A stretch of DNA of 64,000 nt. Source: Sporosarcina luteola (GTDB lineage Bacteria; Bacillota; Bacilli; Bacillales_A; Planococcaceae). The notes under the pieces are model-generated. The model saw only the letters and a program-made list of their open reading frames with translations. It ran no database searches and was not told where the DNA came from. Positions 34,304 to 42,032 of the stretch are shown here, one piece after another. The position numbers and the translations under genes are program-made. Where the stretch lies: NCBI GenBank assembly GCA_014204635.1, contig JACHLS010000003.1, positions 1-64,000 on the forward strand, in the 5' to 3' direction. Within the stretch, counting starts at the first letter, position 1. The number at the start of each line of letters is the position of its first letter.

Positions 34304-34936
34304 TTATCCTAAACCGACTTCCCTGTCAAGTTGTTCAAGAAACTCCACCATAAAGGCATGTCGTTCCTTCGCCAGCCGCTTCCCTTCCTCCGTCACCATA
34401 AGATCTTTCAACAAAAGCAGCTTTTCATAAAAATGAGTGACCGACGAAGTATCTTTCGACCGGTATTCCTCTTCCGTCATGGAGAAGCGCACTGCTTCCG
34501 TCTTATCATACAGTTTGCGTCCCTTTGCACCGCCATAAGCGAAAGTTCGGGCAATGCCAATGGCTCCAATCGCATCCAGACGGTCGGCGTCCCGGACGAT
34601 TGCCCCTTCAATCGACTTCAGTTCTTTTGATTGGCCGCCGCTGAATGAAACGCTGTCAATCGTCTCAATGACTCGTTGGATTGTCTCGGAATCTGCCCCC
34701 AAGCTTATCAAAAGATCCTGGGGAGTTTTCGATTCATCCGTCCGGTATTTCGGGTCATCAATATCGTGTAAGAGAACGGCAAGTTCCACAATCATCGGAT
34801 CCGCGCCGGGAATCGTCCGACAGATCGCTTTCGCATTTCTTGTCACTCGTTCAATATGATCAAAATCGTGACTCGCGTCGAATTTGTCGTAAATGTTACG
34901 TACCTCTCCCTCGCATTTTAATACCAAATCTTCCAT
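34304..34936 (-). CDS. HD-domain phosphohydrolase
   Basis: 210 residues from ATG 34936. The HD superfamily metal site is complete: H in ASHDFDHIERV (about 21-31), HD in LLHDIDDPKY (about 55-64) and D in IVRDADRLDAIG (about 107-118). It resembles the YedJ/YpgQ group, whose members hydrolyse nucleotides. A degraded partial copy of this gene lies 3 kb away at 37.98-38.14 kb. Monocistronic. Confidence 0.88.
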   Translation of the reverse strand: MEDLVLKCEGEVRNIYDKFDASHDFDHIERVTRNAKAICRTIPGADPMIVELAVLLHDIDDPKYRTDESKTPQDLLISLGADSETIQRVIETIDSVSFSGGQSKELKSIEGAIVRDADRLDAIGAIGIARTFAYGGAKGRKLYDKTEAVRFSMTEEEYRSKDTSSVTHFYEKLLLLKDLMVTEEGKRLAKERHAFMVEFLEQLDREVGLG

Positions 34937-34951
34937 TTTACATATCACCCT

Positions 34952-35236
34952 TCATTGAGATTCAGGAACCGAGATATCAGTGAGAACTCTTTTCCCCGCC
35001 ACTTTCGAATAAAAGAATATCACCAAGAGACTAGTAAGCCAAATAAAACAATTACGGATCTGGCAAACAATGCAATTGCCCTTCCTTCCCACGCTCGAAC
35101 GACTAGTAAACCACAATACTATATACAGACGTCCATTAAAATAAGCAGAAAAGGGAGCATATAATTTCTCTTTGCTATTTCCTTTATCATAACCATACAG
35201 ATTTACTGCAATAAAAGATAATAAGGAAAGAAGCAT
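34952..35236 (-). pseudogene. Possible degraded membrane protein gene
   Basis: One frame begins LLSLLSFIAVNLYGY from ATG 35236. In another frame the same stretch reads LLVVRAWEGRAIALFARSVI then VLFGLLVSW, a better membrane-protein pattern. This suggests a frameshifted small membrane protein. No family recognised; it could be noise. The rest of 34937-35429 holds nothing else recognisable. Confidence 0.25.
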
Positions 35237-35429
35237 TCTTCTGTTTTGACAACTAGTTGTTACGAATCATAAAGAAGAAAACGACAGTCATTTGCGAAAT
35301 AGGATCGGGGAAAAAGAACTCTCTGTAGAAAGGGCTAGTTAATTAGATTCACCTCTAATGAAAGCAACTACCTAAAATACTTTTTAGCCATCTTATTCGT
35401 TATCCAATATCTCGTACCCTTAATGAATA

Positions 35430-36695
35430 TTAAACAGTCTCATTTTGGCTAGCAAAATACTCTCTCGAATCAATTTCATCGATTTTTGGTATCCGGCGTA
35501 ACTGAGGTATGATCACCCAAGCTAATGATACAAACAACATACCCAGACTCCCTATCGCAAACGCTAAATTGCTATTGGTGACGGTACCAATATACCCTCC
35601 AATTAATGAGCCCAATGGCATTGCAGAAGCCGAAATACTGGCAATAAGAGAAAACGTTCTAGCCAGATATTGTTGAGGTATAATTCGTTGTCCGACAGCA
35701 GCCATTGTTACTTCAGCTGCACCGAGAGGGATTAACGCCATACCGAAAATAATGATTGACACTGCATTTGATGGGACAAAAACAGAAGAAAACCAAAGTA
35801 ACGAACTAATAAAGAAGGATGTAATTACCATTTTTCCGAAGTTAAACCTTTTTAAATACGGAGATAATAGGACCCCACACAAGTAGCCTGCGGAATATGT
35901 GCCCATAAAAATTCCGAAAAGTTCAACCCCGCCTCTAGAACTTGAATACGCTGGTAGAATCGCAAATGCTATTCCGAATGAAAAATTTGCGGCTACTGAG
36001 CCGTAAAAAAATTTTGATATGATAGATCCGCGCACAAATTTGTATCCATCAAGCAAGTCATTGAAATATCTTTTTGTGTGACCCGCTAAAGTACCACCTC
36101 CCGATTTCTCTTTGAATTCCGGAGGTTCTGAGTAACTAAAAAGTAAAAAGATCGATATTGTGATCAAAAACAAAAAGGCATCTAAAAAATAGATATTAAT
36201 TGCGCCAATAATGGTAATTAGGAGTCCCCCGGTACTATTTGCTAAAATATTGACTCCTGAATTAGCAAAGCTAAAAAGTGAATTAGCGCTGACTAAATCA
36301 TTTGTTTCCACTATTCTTGGTAGCGCAGCGGATTGAGCAGGAAAAATAAATTGATTTATGAGAGTTACTATCGGCATTATGATTAGTAATAAAATTACGT
36401 TTAAAACTCCGATATAATATAAAAGCGGGATACTTAAAACAAATATGAACTGGAATATTTGTGTGACAACCAATATTTTCTTTAATGAAAGCCTGTCAAC
36501 TATTGGTCCAATTAAAAATTGCATCATACGAGGAGTCATAGTTAAGAATCCTGCTAATCCGGTATAAAAGGTTGAACCTCCTAATTCATATATCAACCAC
36601 ATTGCAGCAATTGCATATAAACTATCACCGATATTCGCAATGGTCCTTCCTAAAAAAAGCACTGTGAAATTACGATTTTTAAATAATGTAAGCAT
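35430..36695 (-). CDS. Major facilitator superfamily exporter (MFS_3/EntS-like)
   Basis: 421 residues with about 12 hydrophobic helices. The N-terminus FLGRTIANIGDSLYAIAAMWLIYELGG and the motif-A-like GPIVDRLSLKKILV (about 63-76) fit the MFS_3 exporter group related to EntS and macrolide exporters. Substrate unknown. It lies 113 bp downstream of an ArsR-type regulator on the same strand, separated by poly-T tandem repeats, so it is probably regulated by that protein. Confidence 0.88.
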   Translation of the reverse strand: MLTLFKNRNFTVLFLGRTIANIGDSLYAIAAMWLIYELGGSTFYTGLAGFLTMTPRMMQFLIGPIVDRLSLKKILVVTQIFQFIFVLSIPLLYYIGVLNVILLLIIMPIVTLINQFIFPAQSAALPRIVETNDLVSANSLFSFANSGVNILANSTGGLLITIIGAINIYFLDAFLFLITISIFLLFSYSEPPEFKEKSGGGTLAGHTKRYFNDLLDGYKFVRGSIISKFFYGSVAANFSFGIAFAILPAYSSSRGGVELFGIFMGTYSAGYLCGVLLSPYLKRFNFGKMVITSFFISSLLWFSSVFVPSNAVSIIIFGMALIPLGAAEVTMAAVGQRIIPQQYLARTFSLIASISASAMPLGSLIGGYIGTVTNSNLAFAIGSLGMLFVSLAWVIIPQLRRIPKIDEIDSREYFASQNETV

Positions 36696-36740
36696 CCAAG
36701 TAACCTCTTCCTAATTTTTGTTAAAATAATTTGAAGGGCG

Positions 36741-36795
36741 GTTTAAAAAAATAAATCAAGTTAAAAAAATAGACCGAGTAAAAAAAATAGACCGT
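36741..36795. repeat. Three tandem 18-19-bp repeats between regulator and exporter
   Basis: Units GTTTAAAAAAATAAATCAA, GTTAAAAAAATAGACCGA and GTAAAAAAAATAGACCGT follow each other without gap. On the mRNA strand they give repeated CGGTCTATTTTTTT blocks. Confidence 0.75.
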
Positions 36796-36808
36796 GTGCA
36801 CAAAAAAA

Positions 36809-37393
36809 TTACTTTCCTCTGAAAAAAGGATCTGAAATTTCAAATCCAAAACTGCCTACATAATACATTCTAGCGTTGGGATTAGACTTATTTTCTTTTT
36901 CCATTAAGTTAATTTCATTAAATACTTCATTAATTTTATTCGTTATCTTTTCGAATTGCTGTTTAGTTAGGTTTACCTCGGCTTGCATCATAGATGAGCC
37001 AAACTTATCCTCCTCAAAAAACGCCTTACTTGGTGCATTAACTACTCTTATTTTGACCCTATCTAGTATTTTTAGTAGCGCCATTCGATTAGCCTGACTT
37101 ATTTCGTCAGCGAAGGGAAACAATTCTGCGCCTGGAAGGAAGGATAACGCAACAGCTCTATAAAACTTTTGAACTGTACCGCCTTTTACCTCTTCACGGA
37201 TAAGTTGTATAAAACCAACCTTTTCTAAGGCCTTAAGATGATAATGAACCTTTGAACGGGGAAGCTCCAACACTTCTGATAGTTGTTGCCCAGTATATTC
37301 CTTCTCAATAAGCAATACTAAGATCTGAACCCTTAACGGATCGCTTATGGCCTTCAATTGTTCTCTTGTAGTTACAAATTGTGTATTTTCCAT
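36809..37393 (-). CDS. ArsR/HTH_20-type transcriptional regulator
   Basis: 194 residues. The N-terminal winged helix is typical (LKAISDPLRVQILVLLIEKEYTGQQLSEVLELPRSKVHYHLKALEKVGFIQLI, about 13-65). The C-terminal 110 residues are helical and probably form the dimer/ligand part; no cysteine metal site is seen. Longer members of this type control drug or peptide exporters. ATG 37393 follows AAAGAGGAGCAATCG. It is upstream of the MFS gene in the same direction. Confidence 0.85.
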   Translation of the reverse strand: MENTQFVTTREQLKAISDPLRVQILVLLIEKEYTGQQLSEVLELPRSKVHYHLKALEKVGFIQLIREEVKGGTVQKFYRAVALSFLPGAELFPFADEISQANRMALLKILDRVKIRVVNAPSKAFFEEDKFGSSMMQAEVNLTKQQFEKITNKINEVFNEINLMEKENKSNPNARMYYVGSFGFEISDPFFRGK

Positions 37394-37461
37394 TTTCGAT
37401 TGCTCCTCTTTTCTTGGTTAAGTGGGTAATTTCTTCTCCTAATCTCCCTTTTTATGTATTA

Positions 37462-37475
37462 AAAGTTAAAACTTT
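37462..37475. promoter_or_regulatory. Candidate operator upstream of the ArsR-type gene
   Basis: AAAGTTAAAACTTT is a palindrome with a 2-bp centre; a looser AAGT-N6-ACTT copy follows at 37477-37490. The position 70-100 bp upstream of the regulator suggests autoregulation. Confidence 0.4.
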
Positions 37476-37792
37476 AAAGTGGTTAAACTTATTGTAACTT
37501 GTATAAAATTTCAACTATAATGCATTATCCTACTACTAAAAATAAATTGCAACTATATCATTTTTAAATTTGCTTTGCGTATAATCGGTTATATTTATTT
37601 CGGTAATGAAATTAGGGATTTAATAAAATACCATCAAAGAGATCAGGAGAATTTACATGACTGAAACAAAGAGATAGATGGACCTATACAAAGGAATGAA
37701 TTACATCTTGGGATACATCTAGCTTTCTGCGATCATCGGTTTAATTCAAAATAACAACAATTACTTTCTAAAAAACTATATTTTACCCACAT

Positions 37793-37975
37793 TCAAACCA
37801 GCGTATTCCTATGAACCAAGTCTATCGCTTGTTGGAGATCAAGATCTTTAATAATATGCTCAGGTGTCCAAGGGATATAAACATCTGGCTGAACACCTTT
37901 TCCATGAAGCGTATCTATTTCGGTTTTCGTTCTAAGTCTTGACATCGGGTAAAACAGCTGAAATTTTTCGTACCA
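37793..37975 (-). pseudogene. Fragment of an S41 (tail-specific) peptidase gene, C-terminal end
   Basis: One open frame reads HGKGVQPDVYIPWTPEHIIKDL and ends in TGA at 37793-37795. The GKGVQPDVYIPWTPE pattern is the C-terminus of S41-family peptidases. No start, catalytic Ser or Lys is present, and the sequence switches at about 37980 into a copy of the HD gene. It is a remnant. Confidence 0.6.
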
Positions 37976-37982
37976 CTTTCTT

Positions 37983-38137
37983 TGGTATTTCGGGTCATTA
38001 ATATTGTGTTAGAAAACGGCAAGTTCCACAATCATTGTATCCGCTCCCGGAATCGTCTGATAGATCGCTTTCGCATTTCTTGTCACTCGTTCAATAAGAT
38101 CAAAAGCGTGAATCGCGGCAAAATTTTTCGTAAATGT
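37983..38137 (-). pseudogene. Degraded partial duplicate of the HD-domain gene
   Basis: About 155 bp are nearly identical to 34743-34896 inside the intact HD gene. Translation gives LIERVTRNAKAI and PGADTMIVELAV, then an in-frame TAG. The catalytic HDFDH site has become HAFDL. The copy is non-functional and fused to the S41 fragment. Confidence 0.8.
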
Positions 38138-38246
38138 ATTCATAATTGGGTTGCCGAATTAACCGAAATTGGAAGTTTATTTATAAGAAAAGAAAATCAT
38201 CTTAAGAAATTGTCTTCCTATCCCAGGTATCAAGCTTAGGTATCCG

Positions 38247-38855
38247 TCATTTCTCCATGTTTTTATCCGTCAATACTACTTTATACAAAAAGGCAAGTTC
38301 TTTATCCTCCAAACGCCCGGGAAATTCGCCATTACTACTCCCGATCACTTGAAGTTCATCTTTCGTTGTACCAGCCCATGCGGCCAAATAAACAGGCTTA
38401 TTTAATTTCAACTCGATTTTTTCTTGTACGAGGTCTCTAGAAATGTTGGCTGTCATCTCATTCATGTAATTCGTTGTCACTTTTCCAGAAGGCACACCCG
38501 CGATCAACTTTAGAAATTGCTGCTCCTCTTCCTGAAATTTAGTAATGGCAAACGAAATAAGAGTATTATCAAATTTAGTTTCCGGTTCACTATGCGTCCT
38601 CAACAATTCGCCTGCCAGTTCTCCATTTTTATACACCTCGACAGAAAATTGCAGATCCCGGTCATGCTCCAAAGTGCCATTTAATTGAAAAAAATCAATT
38701 TGCTCTACATCTGTTTTACTAATAAGCTCGCTTTCTTTTTCACTGACGGTATAAGGTTTAATGGTTAACTTGGCTGTGGACGATATGCTTTTTGCACACC
38801 CTGTCAGCAGCAAAGTCAGTACTAGCAATAAGAACACGTTTATTATTTTACGCAA
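38247..38855 (-). CDS. Hypothetical lipoprotein
   Basis: 202 residues from TTG 38855, 5 nt after GGAGGGG. A lipoprotein signal (KIINVFLLLVLTLLLTGC, lipobox LTGC) precedes a beta-rich domain (LTIKPYTVSEKESELI..., FFQLNGTLEHDRDLQFSVEVYKNGEL). No family recognised. The upstream ATG of the longer frame (38900) lacks a binding site. The next 250 bp upstream hold no gene. Confidence 0.7.
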   Translation of the reverse strand: MRKIINVFLLLVLTLLLTGCAKSISSTAKLTIKPYTVSEKESELISKTDVEQIDFFQLNGTLEHDRDLQFSVEVYKNGELAGELLRTHSEPETKFDNTLISFAITKFQEEEQQFLKLIAGVPSGKVTTNYMNEMTANISRDLVQEKIELKLNKPVYLAAWAGTTKDELQVIGSSNGEFPGRLEDKELAFLYKVVLTDKNMEK

Positions 38856-39150
38856 TATAGCCCCTCCTGAAAGTAATGGCCCAAGATAGGAATTAATCAC
38901 ATTTTCGCTCGGTATCGTTGACTCTCTCCAATATTATAGAGATGTAATTCTTCCTCTTACGAACCGTATTTTTTTCTCGGGTATTATCCTACTACCGAGT
39001 CGTTACTACCTTTTCCCCCAAGCTTATTAACTACTTATAACCGATAAGCAGAGGCAATTACCAAAGTAATACCATAGCCATTCACTTGCCCTGTAACACC
39101 TTCTTACATTGGAGACCGAGAAAATCCAGCAATGGAAACTACCTATTGTA

Positions 39151-39360
39151 TCAACGTGTTTTGTTATCAGAGTTCACTAGTTCAGCCACGATCTCCTTGT
39201 CCGACGCAAATACCTCTTTCTGTTCTCGTCTCTCCCCATTGAAAATCCCTAACAATAAACCTAAGATGAAAACAACCAATGTGAAAAAATCATTCTCCCA
39301 CACAATATCTGCTGTCAGTAAGGATAAACAAATGAATAAAATCCCTTATAATCTTTCCAT
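39151..39360 (-). pseudogene. Small membrane protein gene with nonsense codon near its start
   Basis: ATG 39360 follows AAAGGGGATTGT. The frame runs MERL, TAA, then GILFICLSLLTADIVW and FFTLVVFILGLLLGIFNGERREQ to a TGA at 39151. It would be a 69-residue two-helix membrane protein with codon 5 changed to stop. No in-frame alternative start with a ribosome binding site is seen. The remainder of 38901-39600 shows no other gene. Confidence 0.45.
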
Positions 39361-39516
39361 ACAATCCCCTTTCAAGTTTCGTTTAAATAGTCAACAGTTT
39401 TGTTGATTGAAAAAAGGTGAGCACACTGCTCTTCCAATGAATGCCATCCGCTTTCTAATCATAACATGGGAAAGGGTTGGACAGCCAAAGAGTTTTCAAT
39501 TGTGTCAGACAATTCA

Positions 39517-39545
39517 TTGACGCTGTCTGTCGAATCATGTATAGT
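39517..39545 (+). promoter_or_regulatory. Sigma-A promoter of the cold-shock gene
   Basis: TTGACG (39517-39522), 17-bp spacer, TATAGT (39540-39545). It implies a roughly 50-nt 5' untranslated region before the start at 39602. Confidence 0.75.
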
Positions 39546-39601
39546 TAGGTCATCCATGTATATAATGGGAAAGACATCGAAACGCCTAGGGAGGAAAAAT
39601 C

Positions 39602-39808
39602 ATGTACCAAGGTAAAGTAAAATGGTTCAGCAATGAAAAAGGGTATGGTTTTATCGAAACGGATTCAGGAGAAGACGTGTTTGTCCACTATACAGGTATA
39701 GTTGCGGAAGGTTTTAAAACCTTGGATGAAGGACAATCTGTTTCTTTCGAAATTATTGAAGGGAATAGAGGACCTCAAGCGGCGAATGTCTTAAAAATTG
39801 AAGAGTGA
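39602..39808 (+). CDS. Cold-shock domain protein (CspD/CspB type)
   Basis: 68 residues with the complete cold-shock domain: [16 protein letters not shown] including RNP1 (KGYGFI) and VFVHYTGI as RNP2. It binds single-stranded RNA/DNA as a chaperone. Strong GGGAGGAAAAATC site before ATG 39602. The downstream zinc-finger and RNase HI homologues reproduce the cspD-ypeQ-ypeP neighbourhood of B. subtilis, which points to CspD, but paralogues cannot be told apart here. Confidence 0.95.
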   Translation: MYQGKVKWFSNEKGYGFIETDSGEDVFVHYTGIVAEGFKTLDEGQSVSFEIIEGNRGPQAANVLKIEE

Positions 39809-39816
39809 AATTAATC

Positions 39817-39848
39817 ATCCCGCTGAGGCAATGCCAGCGGGATTTATT
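39817..39848 (+). terminator. Terminator of the cold-shock gene
   Basis: 9-bp perfect stem ATCCCGCTG/CAGCGGGAT followed by TTATT; its left flank is 8 bp after the stop codon. Confidence 0.85.
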
Positions 39849-40032
39849 CTGTGTATTTATTCATTTCGTTTCCAAGGAATTTCAGCTGTTCGCCAATCGT
39901 GCAAGTTTGAATGCAAAATTGATGTGCTCGGGTTTTCCCGCAATCCTTGGCAAGCTGTTTTTTAATGAAGCAGCCTTCACAATACGTATCGAGCATTTCA
40001 TTTATTTCTGACATGACGGTTAATTTATTCAT
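39844..40032 (-). CDS. Zinc-finger protein, YpeQ-like
   Basis: 62 residues from ATG 40032, 6 nt after GGAGG. Four cysteines (YCEGCFIKKQLAKDCGK and CIQTC) and a HQFC motif form a likely zinc site. Matches the small YpeQ/zinc-finger DUF2602-type proteins found next to ypeP and cspD. Role unknown; it is transcribed toward the cold-shock gene and shares the terminator region. Confidence 0.75.
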   Translation of the reverse strand: MNKLTVMSEINEMLDTYCEGCFIKKQLAKDCGKTRAHQFCIQTCTIGEQLKFLGNEMNKYTE

Positions 40033-40162
40033 AAAGAACCTCCAGCATGAATGGGGCAGATTCATCTGCCTTTACCCTTACGATATCCAACTGAATCCGA
40101 ATGGGTTCCTATATTTTAGTATGCTTCTCAACCAATTGCAACTATATAAATGAGGTGAAACG

Positions 40163-40546
40163 ATGATTGAATTATATGTGGACGGAGCGAGTGCCGGGAA
40201 CCCCGGGAAAAGTGGAATTGGAGTTTATCTTAAAGGCGAAGGGCACTCGCTCAAGATCTCGGAGCCGATTGAACCAACGAACAATCATACCGCGGAATTT
40301 CTGGCCCTCTTGCGCGGCATGGAAGAAGCCGCGAAGCTGACGACGGGGATTGTCTCTGCCCGATCTGATTCAAAAATTGTTGTATCAGCCGTTGAAAACC
40401 AATTTGTGAAAAATGAAGTGCATAAAGGCTACTTGGCACGCATCTTGCAAATTGCAGCGTCCTTTGATTATTTTTTTATTAAATGGATACCCGATAATGA
40501 AAATCGGGCAGCTGACGAACTCGCACGCAAAGCGATTCAACGCTAG
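40163..40546 (+). CDS. RNase HI family protein (YpeP-like)
   Basis: 127 residues with all four catalytic acids of RNase H1: D7 (YVDGAS), E45 (HTAEFLAL), D69 (RSDSK) and D115 (RAADELA). The family cleaves RNA in RNA-DNA hybrids. B. subtilis YpeP is a homologue of uncertain activity; the complete DEDD set here suggests a working nuclease. ATG 40163 follows GAGGTGAAACG. Confidence 0.9.
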   Translation: MIELYVDGASAGNPGKSGIGVYLKGEGHSLKISEPIEPTNNHTAEFLALLRGMEEAAKLTTGIVSARSDSKIVVSAVENQFVKNEVHKGYLARILQIAASFDYFFIKWIPDNENRAADELARKAIQR

Positions 40547-40590
40547 TATGTCTCGTTTTGGTCCAACCATTCCCTGCCTGTTTATACGAA

Positions 40591-40625
40591 AGAGCTGCCC
40601 CAGCCAATAGAGCAGCTCCTTTTTA
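40591..40625 (+). terminator. Terminator after the RNase HI gene
   Basis: GAGCTGC/GCAGCTC stem followed by CTTTTT. Confidence 0.8.
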
Positions 40626-41207
40626 TGCTTTCATGAAGCGAATCACGTCGTTCTCCTCATCATATAGGACCCATTCCCTGTTTTCGGTAACCGATCCGAC
40701 ATTAACGATGACCCGCTCCTTGCCAATTTTATAAATCTCGTCAAACCGTATACATTCAGGCTGACCGTTACGAAAGATTTCTGAACGGTGGGTGTGGCCA
40801 AAAAAGACGAGTCGGTAATTGGGTGGAAGCTTCTCCCATGGATTGTCCCCGTAATGCCATTGATGCCCGTGAATAACAAACGCATCCCCTATCTGCATCG
40901 TTTCCGGAAGATTTTCCAGCTCTTCGCGCAACGGATCATCTGTTTTAGTTATATACACAATCCGCTCTTCTTGGTTGCCCCGGATGGAGGGAAATGTCAG
41001 TAACTTGCGAAAACCATCCGGCAGCAACATGACATCTTGTATGTGTTCAAATTTGTCATCAGTAATGTTTTTCTTGCTGATCGTACATTCATATAAGTCT
41101 CCGGTTCCGATCAATTTGGCGTCAGGTGCGACTTCCGCCACTTGCAACAAAACAGCTTCTAAGTCGTTTGTCGAGGAATGGATATCGCCTACTAGTGCAT
41201 AACGCAA
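40623..41207 (-). CDS. Metallophosphoesterase
   Basis: 194 residues with the calcineurin-like motifs in order: GDIHS (about 7-11), GTGDLYE (34-40), GNQEE (75-79), IHGHQWHYG (113-121) and GHTH (137-140). It resembles small YfcE/MJ0936-type phosphodiesterases. Substrate unknown. Its start lies 3 bp after the rhodanese stop, so the pair is co-transcribed. Confidence 0.9.
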   Translation of the reverse strand: MRYALVGDIHSSTNDLEAVLLQVAEVAPDAKLIGTGDLYECTISKKNITDDKFEHIQDVMLLPDGFRKLLTFPSIRGNQEERIVYITKTDDPLREELENLPETMQIGDAFVIHGHQWHYGDNPWEKLPPNYRLVFFGHTHRSEIFRNGQPECIRFDEIYKIGKERVIVNVGSVTENREWVLYDEENDVIRFMKA

Positions 41208-41210
41208 ACC

Positions 41211-42032
41211 TTACTTCACCTCTTTATCGACCGTCTCTGTCGTAATCCAGTCGCTGTAGCTTCCTACATAAAGCCTGACGTCCTGATAGCCGTTGTGCTT
41301 CAGCATTGCATAGAGAGGAGCCGCGGTCACGCCGCTTCCGCAGTAGGCAATGACCGGTTGATCTGCTCCCGCTACCGCCGTCAACTGGTCTTTCGCGTCC
41401 GACTGCATATTGAACGTTCCCTTATGCTTTAATTTCTCCCAATCAAAATTCAAAGCGCCCGGAATATGGCCAGCTACTGGATCGATGGGTTCCATTTCTC
41501 CTCGATATCTTGCGGCTGAACGGGCATCCAGCAATGTATAAGCCGTTTGTCCAGCCACTGTCGCTTTCACAAAATCCTTTGAAGCAAAAATGTCCTCTTG
41601 CCATTTCGGCTCTACATCCGTCCGGTTTGGCATCGGGCTCTCCTGATCTACAGAGAAACCGGCTCCTGCTAGTGCCGCAAATCCGTCCAAACAGATAAAG
41701 GCTTTGGTGAAGCCCGCATATTGCAGAATCCACCAAGCTCTGGCAGCAAACGGACTCCCGCCGTCATCATATACGATAATGTGATCGTCCAGCATCAGCC
41801 CTGACCTGCGGAACAACTCCGTCAAATCTTTTCGATCGGGCAATGGGTGTCTGCCAGAGGGTTTCGTCAAATCCGAAAGATCCCCTTCCAAATCCCAATA
41901 AATTGCTCCACTTATATGACCTGCTTCAAAGTCCTTGCGCCCTTTCTGAATATCCTGCAAGGAAAACCGTGTATCGATCCATTTCACATGCTGACCATGC
42001 ACACTTTCGCCAGTCACAAATACTTCTGCCAT
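41211..42032 (-). CDS. Two-domain rhodanese-type sulfurtransferase
   Basis: 273 residues with tandem rhodanese domains. The first (about 1-130) is inactive-type; the second carries the active-site loop CGSGVTA (about 237-243), in which Cys takes the persulfide sulfur. The CGSGVTA loop fits the thiosulfate/3-mercaptopyruvate sulfurtransferase group. It begins at 42032 immediately before the DynA stop codon, forming a dynA-sulfurtransferase-phosphoesterase run on one strand. Confidence 0.93.
   Translation of the reverse strand: MAEVFVTGESVHGQHVKWIDTRFSLQDIQKGRKDFEAGHISGAIYWDLEGDLSDLTKPSGRHPLPDRKDLTELFRRSGLMLDDHIIVYDDGGSPFAARAWWILQYAGFTKAFICLDGFAALAGAGFSVDQESPMPNRTDVEPKWQEDIFASKDFVKATVAGQTAYTLLDARSAARYRGEMEPIDPVAGHIPGALNFDWEKLKHKGTFNMQSDAKDQLTAVAGADQPVIAYCGSGVTAAPLYAMLKHNGYQDVRLYVGSYSDWITTETVDKEVK

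Noticed and set aside
36741..36795. CRISPR-like array
   Set aside because: Repeats are contiguous without spacers; no cas genes in the window.
39086..39406. Plus-strand 106-codon frame
   Set aside because: Antisense to the small membrane protein remnant, no binding site, no family.
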